A stretch of DNA of 64,000 bases from Pseudoscleropodium purum (Eukaryota; Streptophyta; Bryopsida; Hypnales; Brachytheciaceae), in NCBI GenBank assembly GCA_963969395.1, contig OZ017804.1, positions 8,742,001 to 8,806,000 on the forward strand, read 5' to 3'. How positions within the stretch are numbered: the stretch's first letter is position 1; each line of letters starts with the position of its first letter. The position numbers and the translations under genes were made by a program. The notes under the pieces are model-generated. The model ran no database searches. It was given only the letters and a program-made list of their open reading frames with translations, and was not told where the DNA came from. Below are positions 25,211 to 35,800 of this stretch, one piece after another.

Positions 25211-26398
25211 AATGATATACCAGTGGACATTTGGCGCCTTCCACCACGGCATTGAGATGCCGTCGACAACAACAGTCTGTTCCTTCCCGGGACACTTGTC
25301 CATCACGGCGTCTAGCCCTTTGTCCGTTGGCAGTGGAGCTTGCTTTAGAGGAATCCCATGGATTTCCGGCTTCTTCCTGATGGACCCGTATCCCTTGTAC
25401 ATGGTCTTCACCTGAATTGAGAGAAGGCCAAAATATTAAAGACCAGCTACAGATGTCGGCTGCGAGCTGATACATTATATGGGAAGATAAAAACCAGTAA
25501 AGGATGGAAGTGATCGTTGAATTACCTGGCCAAGTCGGTCCTTTGCAATCTTCCGGTACTTCAACTCATCCAGTGCAATGTGGAATTTGTCCGAGTGAAT
25601 GACCCCCGGAAGATGCTGCTTTTTGTAAGGAAACACGTGCAGGAGCCCCGTTTCCAACGCGTGGTAAATAGCGTTCACCTCGTTCTCCTTCGTCTTGGTT
25701 GTGAGATGATTTCCATGCCGGAGTGCCTCGTCGAGTGTCAGCTTCAGCGGCTTGTTGGGGTCGTCCCTGGCCTTTGCTTTTCTCTTCGGTTTGCTGGGCG
25801 ACCCGGTCTCCTGCAGATCAGTAGCAGCGACTTCAGTCACTCTCGCCGCCACTTGCTTCCTCGCCGAGGGTACCTTTTTCTTCCCCTTTTCCAACTCACG
25901 AGCGATGAACGCATTGTGTTCATCGCGCTCTATCTTCAAGCACTCCCAGCCCTGGATGAGGTCCTCTACACTAGACGGTGTGTTTCCCTCGAACGTCATG
26001 CCCATCGACATTGACTTCTCTCCACAGACCTCCTCCGTGCACTTGTTCACTGGCAACTCCACCACGAAATAATCGGCAACTCCATCCGTGCTTCCCAGTG
26101 GCATCAAGTATATCATGACGTGCATGGAATCGCCAATAGCCATGACGGACAATACACTTCCTTTGCTAGGGGTCATGTTCCCTTTCAGCTTGAAGGAGCA
26201 TACGATCTCCACTGTCGTGTCGGGTAACTACCTCCAACACAGACCCCATTCTTGGATGGCCTCAATCGCTCGCCATGTTGCCCTCGGTGGATACCCGTCT
26301 CCCAATATCCGAGAGTTTGGGATTTGCTCACCCAGAAGGCGGGCCAAGAGAGTCGGTTTCCTACAGAACAATACAATTGAATTCTCCGTACACTTACA

Positions 26399-27955
26399 CT
26401 ATGCACCTTCACTTTGTGCATCCACTGTATCGGCTGCTAGCCGATACAACCTCTCAGTCCCTAAACCCTATCGTCGGAAGACATTTCTAGAAATTCCTAA
26501 GTCAACCGTCCCGGGATCATATCGGCTGCCAGCCGACATAGCTTAAGCTCAGGCTCCTAGTGAGTGCTGCAATGTATGTCGGCTGCCAGCCAATATAGCA
26601 AGTAATAGGTGCCTCAGAATCTCAATGGCTATCCTATATGATATAGCAAATGACAGTGTATCGGCTGGCAGCCGATACATGTAGTGAAAAGTACCTCTCA
26701 GTCGCCAAATCGGAGGATGCCATCGCCAATGGACTCTGTCGCTTATCGGCTACTAAAGATGACTTGTCGGCTGCTGAAAAAGCACGCTTGCCTCGCTCTC
26801 CTTCACTGTCGGCTGGCCAGAAATGTGTATCGGCTGCGCTAAGATGTATCGGCTGCTGCTTTGCTTTGCGAGGGGATGTCAGCTACAAGCCGGACTGAAG
26901 GAGGGAGAATTGCAGAGTGAGAGTGAGTGAGGTTGAGAGTGAGTGAGTGAGTGAGAGTGAGAGTGAGTGACAGAGAGAGAGCAGGAGACGCAAATGGCAA
27001 ATGAGAGAAAATGAAAGTGGCCAGGGGTGTATACCTCCTAAACCCTCGGCTGCCAGCCGGTAGGCGCAATCATGACAAACCGAGTCCGTTCTTCCATAAA
27101 TTTCATCCATCGCAAGTTTTCATCCGTTAGCATGTATTCCACATCCAGCAAAGTACATGGAAGTTACGAGCACTCATTGCAGAGATGCGTACGTTTCCCA
27201 ACACGATCTCCCGATGCACGGACTTGTCTCTCTTGCAATCACCACAACTTCATCCTCTTCCAGATTCAAATTTCAAGCGCCAAATTCAATTTCAGGCTTG
27301 CTCACCTAGGATCAAATCTTGGAGGACTTCCATGTTCATTTTCATTTGCCCCACACACGCACTCAGAGCGTCCAAGAACCGTCAGGGAATTGCAGTGGCT
27401 TGTTGTGGAATGTTTATGAGGGATGCAACATGATAGGGAATTCAGTAGACCTCAGTTCAGTGCAGCATTGAGTAGTCTCCGGGTTCAGGAAGCGCTCTTC
27501 GACAGTTGTTATTTGGCGTTTAGGCTTACGTAGGATTTGTAGTGGGATTTGAATTGCTCCAAGCTACATTTGAATTGCAATAGGAATCTAATTGCAGTAG
27601 TAGTCAGGAGCATTCTCGGAAATTAGTTGCTTGACAGAGGTTTAGGATTTCCTATTTGGTTGCACATGTGTTTCCATTTCATTATTTTTACTGGTCAGAG
27701 CATCTGTGGATAGTGCCTAGATCATAGAAAGCGCAAAATCTAGCTTCGTGCATGATCTCCAAAGTTCTAGCTGTACAGTCTTGCCTCTGTACTTGACCGT
27801 ACGGACAGTGGTATCAGCTGCCAGCCGATACCAATTTCTGTACCAAGAAGGTCGTGAAGCACCAGGTACACAAACATATCGGCTGCCAGCCGATAAGGTC
27901 ATCATGGGTCTGACAGAAATTCCGACATTGTGGATTCTGACTCCGATTTCAAATC
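26399..27955. promoter_or_regulatory. divergent promoter region of the transposon with clustered palindromes
   Basis: It lies between the 5' ends of the leftward and rightward genes. It holds seven full palindromes (26428, 26520, 26577, 26659, 27045, 27812, 27877) and a run of half-sites (26741-26893), the densest group in the block. This is where regulatory binding sites would be expected. A GAGTGA-type simple repeat lies at 26905-26985. Confidence 0.55.
26905..26985 (+). repeat. GAGTGA/GAGAGT simple-sequence tract
   Basis: The tract consists of repeats of gagtgagtgagagtgagagt followed by gagagagag. It is a purine-rich microsatellite inside the divergent promoter region, on the 5' side of the half-site cluster. 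Confidence 0.8.
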
Positions 27956-30900
27956 ATGAGTGGATCTGATGACTGGACATCGGGTGCGAGTCCTATTGAG
28001 GCATTCACGAAAAATGGAGGCTTGGGAAGACTGAAAATGCAGAAGGGAGTTGTTGTGGCTCTTACACTAGAAGGATTATACTACTCCAGAAGGGCGGTCG
28101 TAGAAAGGGTGGTGAGCCGCGATCCCTACCTCGTACGCGTTCATGTCCTAGACGTTCCAAATAACCTCGATATGCCTCTTCCGTTTCCTGAGGGAGACAT
28201 GGTATTCCTGCGACACTGCCTGGGAAGGTCAATCGTGTGGGAGGCAAAGAACATCTATCCCCATGCAAAGTCTGAAGGGTCTTCTTCTGCTGGTGTCGGC
28301 CGGCAGCCGATACAAGTGGTCACAGATGAAAAACCCATACAACAATTCCTGTCACTCACTGTCAATATGGATGTCTCACTATTGCAGACTATGGGCACGG
28401 ATCTACTGTATGCTGGTGTAGGTACAATTGTACAATGCTCTCCGAAGGGTTACTGGAAGGCTTTCGCGTTCCACACAGCTTCTTCCTCGTTGTGAAGCTA
28501 CTGCACATCGTCGATGATTTCCAGGATCAGAGTGCTTATTGCGAGATTCCTGAATTCATGACACTCAAACGCTGTGTTGGATTCAAAATACTTTGGAGTG
28601 GTTATAAGGTCAGACCAATCGAGACCTCCGTCCCAATAACCAAGGTTGTCGGCTGCCAACCGACAAGAGAACCTGCAACCCATTTCATGCAGGCTCAAGT
28701 CGATGGTAACTACGAGAGTGGTGGGAGTTCGAACGATGTACAGGTAGAATTATGTGATCCGGGAACACAGCGAGTACTTCCTACTGCATCAGATGAAGAC
28801 GAGCGAGATGATAGGCTCTATTCGTCCGACGATGACAGTCGCGGGTCTGCAGAGGATCACCGCGATGTTCATGGTTACAGTACCTCTGGCACTACCGTGT
28901 CCGACACAAGTGTTGCTGACAGCATGGATCATTCGGACGCGTTTAGAGCTGATACTCAAAGTGGAGATAATGGCCATCCAGATGGAATGCAAGCTGGGCT
29001 TCCAATCCCAGATAGACCGCTCTGGAGAAATCAATACTGTGAACTTCTCAATGACGACTTCTCGGTTCTCGGAAGAGCCATGATCCAAGTCTGCCTACCA
29101 GATGAGACCTGCGATGATGGCGTCCTGGGCGACACGGATGTCGGGGTCATGTTCGTATCGGACAATGACGAACTGCAAATGACAACCATGTGCTGGAGGC
29201 TCACAGACACAAGGTTGGAGGGTGGAAGGCTACTATCTGAAATTGTCATGCTCTGCTCAGAGGCTGCTCTATTGAATGAGTCGGACGATAACAGAATGCA
29301 GGGGGTACCGAGGAATCCATACCGCTTTGTGTGCAGAAGGGTGATTCCCAAGGATCACGAAAGCCAATCTAGGCTGCAAATGAAGACTTCAGAGACGGAG
29401 GTACGTAAGGTCAGCTCACAGAAGTGCTGTAAACTCAGATACTGCCAAACGTTTCCCTGGGAGGACACGAGGTCTATACGACGAAAGCTCTTCGCTTGCA
29501 CATTCGAGAGTAGGAGGGAGGTAGCGTATGCGGTGCAGAGTCAGCTTCATGCAGGGGTTATTCCAGGAAAAAAATTCATTACTCTTGCAAATACAGACGT
29601 CTGCGAGAACGCATGGTATATCATTCATGGGGTATCGAGGTCGGCCTATCATGTTTACAAGGTTGCGACCGTGGGAGGATCCGTTAACGGCTCGCATGGA
29701 AATGCGGGGGCCCGACGGCCACGGCCACAAACAATCCAAGCTCCAGCAACCCTCAAAACAATCATCGACGACAATGCCGACAAAATGCCAAACGAGTTCA
29801 GAATGGTTGGAAATAAACACGTCGACAATCTCAAGGTCCTCCCCTCTGCAATGAATTGGGATCACATGCGCGAACAAGTCAATTATGTAAGTCCATCATC
29901 TGCCTCTTCGTCTATAGTAGAAAAGTCCTTTTATCGGCTGCCAGCCGATACAATCATGTCTGGACTTTGAATGTAGAAGCCAGTGATCTTTCCTTTCTAT
30001 AGGCCGTCATTTGCAATTCTGTCGACTGCCAACCGATACAACTCTATAGTCTTCCATGAAAACTCATCCATGAAGTCATGTTCTTCAGGTCAATGGAATA
30101 TGCAATATGAAGCCGGTCTTGCAGTCTGCTATCAGCCGCCTTCGGAATGCTCATTTCAAAAATGTAGAGGTCAAGGCCGTAGGGAGCAATTTCTCAAAAT
30201 GTACAGAATGTGACTTCCTGGTAGAGTTCATTGCAAAGTATCCAAGAGGTTGTGATGAGTGGCAGGCCCTGGTCGACGACAGAGAGAGACATCTCAATTA
30301 CCAGCGCGCTTGTAGAAATGTATACAGTGGATGGACCGCGCAGTCGGTGCAAAATCCATCAGAGTTCCTCTACATTATTCATGACAAAATGGACACCACA
30401 AAGACTGCCATTCCGAGGATGTAGTGCATCACCAAGGCCACCGCAAGGCTAGGGCAAATACTAATCTCGTGTACTGGAATGCTCACACATGGACATGGAG
30501 ATGGCGCATATGCACATTACTCCACATCACTCTGGCTTGGGGATTCAAATTTCACAATTTTGTCCATTTGCAAGGTCCTCAGGGCCCTAGAACTACCACC
30601 TGTTCGGGAGTCCAAGATCCTCTTCTCGACTCCACCGCTAAACACCTTCTTCGAGGCTCTGCTTCATGGGAAATCGAGATGCAACTCGTCAATCCTGTAG
30701 GCCTCGGACATGGTGATCGACGCAGCGAGATCAAGACGACCTCAGGTCCCACTTCCGAGGAAACTATTCTTGCAACTCGACAATTCAGCAAAGGACAACA
30801 AAAATCGATTCCTCATGGCTTTCTACTCACTGCTCACTGCCAGGCGCATATTCAAGGAAGTTTCAGTGGGGTTCCTTATTGTCGGGCATACGCATGAGGA

Positions 30901-32107
30901 CATTGATGCGCACTTCAGTTATTTCTCTAAATTGATCAAAAGGAAGAACACATACGTACTTGCGGATCTCATGAAGGCGTTCATGGATTCACAGAAGACT
31001 GTAGCCTTCATTCCGGAGTTCGTGCAAGAAGTGGCAGACTTCAAATCATACTTCAAGGGCTTCCATCATGATGGGGTGAACAAAATCATCGGGCTCGGAG
31101 ATAAACACCTCTTCAAGTTCTACGTCGTGGAGGATGGTGTGGATCGTGGATGGCCGGTCATGAGGTACAAGCTCAGGGCCACAGATTCTTCGTGGCTGCC
31201 TCCTGGCGCACTTGTCAAAATGTAGACAGCGGACGAAAATGGACAACCCAATATTCCACAGGGGGACCCTCGACCTGTGCCTTTCAAGGCACTCTGGGGG
31301 AATGTGGACATTAATACCAGAAGGCGAAATGCAGAAAAAGAAGTTGCAAGGGCTACAGAGTGCAATGAGAAACAGACATTCATCAAAAACAGAATAGCAA
31401 AGTTCATTGAGTTCTGGAAATCGGGAATGGCCAGAGATAGACGGTACGCACAGGAAATGGCAGGCTGTGTGGCTTACTGGGAAAGAATTCAATCGGAGAT
31501 CAATTCGGCACTGCCTCAAACTCCTACATTGCTTCAAGAAGGATTATGGCTGCTCTCTGACTGGACAAAAGATCACACGTCGACTTTTGTAGACAAGGGG
31601 GCGGAGGAGAATTATTCAGTAGACACTACTCCGGAGGACGAAGGGGATTCCACTCCATACTGCGGACTTGCAAAAGATAGGCCGCGCTTGAGATTCAATC
31701 CATTCAGGGATGTTCTGCTCAGAGACTTTGTTCTTTATCGACCATGTCACAACAATCATCTGCCTGTCTGGCTGGGACGGGTACTCCAATGTGTGGACAT
31801 GTCTCCGGGGCCCACGTATGGTAATTTTAAAATTGAGTGGTGGACTCCGATGAAAGCCAAGAGGGAGTCAAAAGCGCTCATTGCGAGGGAGTGCTGGACC
31901 CGAAGATGGCACAAGGAACTTTGTCTTCCGCAGATGGTCCATGTCAACATTGTCTTGTACTCGCACAGAATGCCCTCGCATGCAAAGAAAGGACCTCCCA
32001 CATCTCATGTCATCCCGGAGGCATCCGTTGCTGCTGCTATTGTGAATCTGGAGGCCGCGGGGGCAGCTTTAGACAGAGATGCAGACGAGGGCGGAGAGGA
32101 TTACTAA
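27956..32107 (+). pseudogene. putative transposase-like protein (DUF7869-type motifs) of the 13.1-kb transposon
   Basis: My exons are 27956-28417, 28525-29886 and 30089-32107, phase-compatible, totalling about 1,280 codons from ATG to TAA. The first intron (107 nt) is the least certain; a frameshift is the alternative. The conserved core is in exon 3: THGHGDGAYAHY (from 30485), QLDNSAKDNKN (30773-30805), then SVGFLIVGHTHEDID (to 30907) and FKALWGN. As I remember them, these are the hallmarks of the DUF7869 family, which recurs in multicopy plant and animal proteins. The spaced D, D/N and E/D residues would suit an RNase H-like nuclease, so transposase is my inference. In-frame TAG codons stand at 30422, 30698 and 31223, with clear coding continuity on both sides of each. 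Palindromes lie in exon 1 (28294), exon 2 (28647) and intron 2 (29932, 30020). Confidence 0.7.
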
Positions 32108-32141
32108 CATATCGCCTCGGACCTATCGGCTGCCAGCCGAT

Positions 32142-32807
32142 ACAATAGTTTAGCTCTGGAGTTGTGTCACCATCACATTGCTAGACGGATCCGAGTCCTC
32201 GCTGTAGGTGTCGGCTGTCAGCCGATACTAAGGGCTTCGCTGCATGTCGATCGCATGGTTCTTGAACAAGATGTTTTCACTTCAGGATGATTACATGCAT
32301 ATCCACAATATTTACTCATTTGTGGATGTGCCTTCATATCTTTTAGGGTGTGCCTTCATATCTTATAGATTGTGACTATAAGTCTTATGACTAGTCTGTT
32401 TTGACATTTTTAATATGTATCCGTTGGCTGCTAACAAATCACATTTATTTGAATCTCCTATGGGGACCATGTTACAACTGTTTTATCTTCAGTGCACAAG
32501 CGATTTGCTCATTTCTCTATCTTTCATGTTCGTTGTCCTGCTTTTTGGTTTTGCGCACTTTACTGTGCTATCTTATCAGTTGCCAGCCTATATGTCAATG
32601 GGCACAGGATGGGTGCACAGTCATAGGCACCGGTTCTGCTATTGCATAGAAACCGGTCCAAAATACAACAATCCACTTTTTTTTTGTACCCTCGGTTCTT
32701 CTGAACAAGGTGTGGGTGGGCTACCGACACTTTTTAATCATTTGAAGCATGTTCTCTACCTTTTTTAATGTGGCTATGGACTATGAATTTGTCCATAGTT
32801 TGTGCAA
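32142..32807. other. right subterminal region of the transposon
   Basis: It is non-coding, with palindromes at 32209 and 32573 (the second decayed). Close to the end, tatggactatgaatttgtccatag is a subterminal motif shared in inverted form with the left end. Confidence 0.55.
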
Positions 32808-32829
32808 TTGTCCATAATTAGTTAAATAT
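32808..32829 (-). repeat. right terminal inverted repeat
   Basis: It is the perfect reverse complement of 19734-19755. Read inward from the right edge, the tatggacaa word occurs twice, once in the repeat and again about 20 bases further in, so the right end carries one extra subterminal unit compared with the left. Confidence 0.85.
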
Positions 32830-35800
32830 AGGTTTAAACCATTTCATTTATTAAAATCCAATTATTTTATTTGGACTTTTTGTACCTAGAAGTTACCTTT
32901 AGCACATTCTTGTCAAATAATTAAATAAAGTGATCATTTAAATTATCATTTCTAAGAAATTCAGTATCAATAGTTAAAATATCAATTTTTTTGGAAAAAT
33001 TATTCTAGTATGACAAAATGAGATCTAAAGTTTTACATTGAACACAATTCTTGGGTTTTGACAATGAGTAGTCAAGCCCTCATCTTCAAATTGCCCTATA
33101 CCCTTTAAGAATTCATAATGAATAATGGATTTCATTATTAAGATGACCTATCCATCTTTAGGATACATGTGTTGGCATCAAGTTGAATTGATATCTTTTC
33201 TAGAACTTCAAATTTTTGTACAAATAGTTTGTTTTTTATTTGGCAAGGTCACTTACTTATTAATTTTCAAAATCATTTGGCATTGAAAATTTTCATTATT
33301 TTAAATTGTAGAAGTTGACCTCTGAATAAGGTACTCATGAATGCAACTTTCTTCTATTTCAATAGTTTTTACATCAAAGCTATATTGTGTGTGAACTTAG
33401 TTTGATTAAAATTATAACAATTTTCTATCTATTGGAATCCAATTCCAAGAACTAGACTTTTCTAGAAAATACAATTAAAATGTCCCCATGTTGAATTGTG
33501 ATTAGTTGATTGTTCATTTTTTTAATTTGGGTTGCATCACTAGTCTATTAAATAGTTTTAGTGGTCTACAGATCTTTGACTTTCAAAAGTCATAGTAATT
33601 TATAATAATTCATGATTTTTAATTGCTCATACTTCATAAATATTTTTAGAAGATCCATCCTAGATACTAGTCAAAATATATTTGCCATTCATTGGTTTCT
33701 AGAATACACCCTAAACCACAGGTAGTTCGATAAGGGATAGGTCCCCTCATTTTTGTAGTTGCATACAGAAATAGTATCCATGTAAACCATTACTAACAAT
33801 GGTCTCCCTAATTCAATGGATGTAGGATTCAATTTATTGGGAATAATTTAAATAGGAACCCTTTCCCTTCAAACTCACTTGACATTTTCACGAAAATAGG
33901 TTTGACTATGCTTTCATTCATCCAAGAAATTGCCATAACTCAAATTTATTATTTTCAAAATCTGCACTTATAGGATCAAACAAAAAATAAAAATACAATA
34001 TCTATAGTTTTAACTACTTATTATTCACTTAATTACATTCCTATGCATTTTAGACAAGAATTTGTAGGGGTCTTTTTCAATACATATTGCAATCACGTAC
34101 AACTTGTTAATCTTGTAGTGTTGTGGAATATTCAAAGTGTCCAAAAATGAGAAACAATAATTTGATGTTTGAAGACCACATTGATGCATCTATTTTTTTG
34201 GGATTAATTTTAATACAATGAGCCTATCATTGAAGTAGTCATCCAAAAAATCATACTCTCACAAGATGAATAATCACATTCTTCATATCTATATGAACTC
34301 TTTGAAATTCATTCATTGGACACTTTTTGCCCTTTGCAACATTTCAAGGTTAATGATTCTCAATAGTCTCAAAGACAATAACTACATGTCTCATACTCTC
34401 ATTGCTTAATAACAATGTATGTTAGAGTTGAATTAAGAGGAAATCTAGCTTTCTTCCCTCCTAATCTTTAATGATTTGAAGATGATAAAAAATTGAGACT
34501 TTAAAATTTTGGATTTCTCAAAATCTTGCCCTACCTTTAACCACTAAGATTTTAGGGTAGAGAGATGGATCATGGATGTAAATTTTGAAATATTTGGCAA
34601 AATGTATTATAATAAGAATAGAGTACTACGAGTAGACTAGTAGAGACATCAAATCTTCAATTTTGCAAATTTTCATTTCTTTTGCATCCCTACATTAAGT
34701 CCTTTAAAACCTTGCACAATAACCATAAAGTATCAATTGACTGTTGTAATCACATTGTTAAAAAATAGACAAAACTTTTTTTTTTCAACATACGTGGATG
34801 CACTTCATCCATTTTCCATAGCTCTGGCAATATGTCAGTTCTTGAAAATATGAATAATCCACATAGTGGATGTTCGCCCTTTGAGGGGTTAAAGTTATGA
34901 ATGACCATGGAAAAATATTATTTTTTCAAATTATTGTATGTGTAGGTTTGATTCAACACTTAGGTGCTGAAATTGAATTTCTACATCAAATTCACACAGT
35001 CCACTTCGCCTCACACCATTCACAAGATGACATGTGGCACTTTTTTTTACAAAAATGACTTAATTTCTGCCAAATCTGACCTTCACGTAGAGTAGCTCAT
35101 CACTCAACTAATTTTCTGAACTGAATCATCTCATTTACTAAGCTACTCCCTGACTTCCTAAATTAAGACTGCAGCGTTGACTTCCTTAACGAGGTTCGCT
35201 TCCATTCGCCATACCAGCGCTGCTTCGGTGCTTCCTAATCCCCCCTTGCCCAAAGAGCTGTTGACTTTAGTTCCATTTCAGATAGTAACTGAAGGTCAAC
35301 TCCGATCTTTGTTAACCCCAACACGGGTGCTCAACCTTTGGCCCGACGACTCTGACGTGCAGCTGGGAAGCCGATTACCTGGGATTCGTCGTTTGGTATG
35401 AATCTGCTAAAACTAATTAAGGACTGGAGTCTAGCGTAAAAGCTACGAAAAGGCCAAGAGAAATCCCCAGTTCCGGTCCAGTTGAGGATCATTTTCTGTA
35501 AACATGCACGCATTGGTTTTAATTTTTGCAATGAAGTCTACTTTCATTTGTATAAAATTTTCATAGTACCAAGATGCCTTGCAGTGTTATACCTTGCTAC
35601 CTTGCAGTATACCTTGCAATATTATAAACGTTAATTTCGTTAAATTGACACTATTCCATGCACTAAAAAATTGTGACATACACATCTTCTCACAGGTTCA
35701 ATTTCAGGCCACAAACTACTGCAGGTATAGATTTTGTGTTCAGGCTGCGCGTTCTGCATTGCGTCAAACTAATGGAACATCGCCAATTTAATGAAATTGA

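Larger units (their letters stand above)
21466..26398 (-). pseudogene. transposon-borne multidomain protein: ParB/sulfiredoxin-like segment, NLS-like tract, FCP1-like segment
   Basis: My exon chain is about 26398-25526, 25411-24932, 24867-23506, 23396-22571 and 22334-21466. All internal borders are GT-AG and phase-compatible. The second exon holds a ParB/Srx-like core: HWYIIGGQHTVTACREL, with the GGQHT box (25196-25210) in the place of ParB's GxHR, then FEVIPIF and NALNLNI. The fourth exon is Ser/Pro-rich and has a basic tract RRSTRVQQKRKR, a likely nuclear signal. The fifth resembles an FCP1/NIF phosphatase (KLFLFLEVQGTLL, RPGLQEFIRF, IQIVYWS), again with the DxDGT aspartates changed. In-frame stops interrupt it: TAG at 26228, 24397, 23662, 23629 and 22123, and TGA at 23121 and 23055. 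The final TAG abuts a palindrome. The start codon is not resolved. The function is unknown; the domains are inferred by eye. Confidence 0.6.
19776..32591. repeat. array of about 25 dispersed 19-bp palindromes, TRTCGGCTGSCAGCCGAYA
   Basis: Approximate copy positions: 19776 (weak), 19962 (weak), 20157, 20333, 21091, 21445, 22409, 22791, 23433, 24862, 25454, 26428, 26520, 26577, 26659, 27045, 27812, 27877, 28294, 28647, 29932, 30020, 32123, 32209, 32573. Half-sites cluster at 26741-26893. Many copies extend to 21-23 bp (gTATCGG...CCGATAc). The centre is C or G in most copies, and most differences are C-to-T or G-to-A changes. Copies lie in introns, in the divergent promoter, near both ends and in some exons. 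The palindrome has no stop codon in any frame; read through, it encodes YRLPAD, SAASRY or GCQP. Confidence 0.9.
19734..32829. mobile_element. 13.1-kb TIR DNA transposon with internal palindrome array (undescribed to my knowledge)
   Basis: The block is bounded by perfect 22-bp inverted repeats (19734-19755 and 32808-32829). Its base composition is clearly GC-richer than both AT-rich flanks. It encodes two divergent gene sets that meet at a roughly 1.5-kb central promoter region: leftward ParB-like and FCP1-like genes, and a rightward gene with transposase-like motifs. About 25 copies of one palindrome occur inside and none was noticed outside. If the innermost reading of the ends is used, the flanking dinucleotide is TA on both sides, compatible with a TA target duplication; the AT-rich ends make this ambiguous. 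The genes have in-frame stops, so this copy is probably decayed. The superfamily is not assigned. Confidence 0.8.

Noticed and set aside
24088..26546. Many long open frames on the + strand opposite the ParB-like gene
   Set aside because: They are antisense shadows of a GC-rich coding strand. They lack motifs and do not form a phase-compatible exon chain.
29983..30213. 76-codon frame between exons 2 and 3 of the transposase-like gene
   Set aside because: It overlaps an intron with good splice borders, crosses a palindrome, and is out of frame with the conserved exon 3.
19776..32591. Palindrome array as a CRISPR array
   Set aside because: Spacing is irregular (tens to thousands of bases), the repeats lie inside genes and introns of a plant nuclear element, and there are no uniform spacers.
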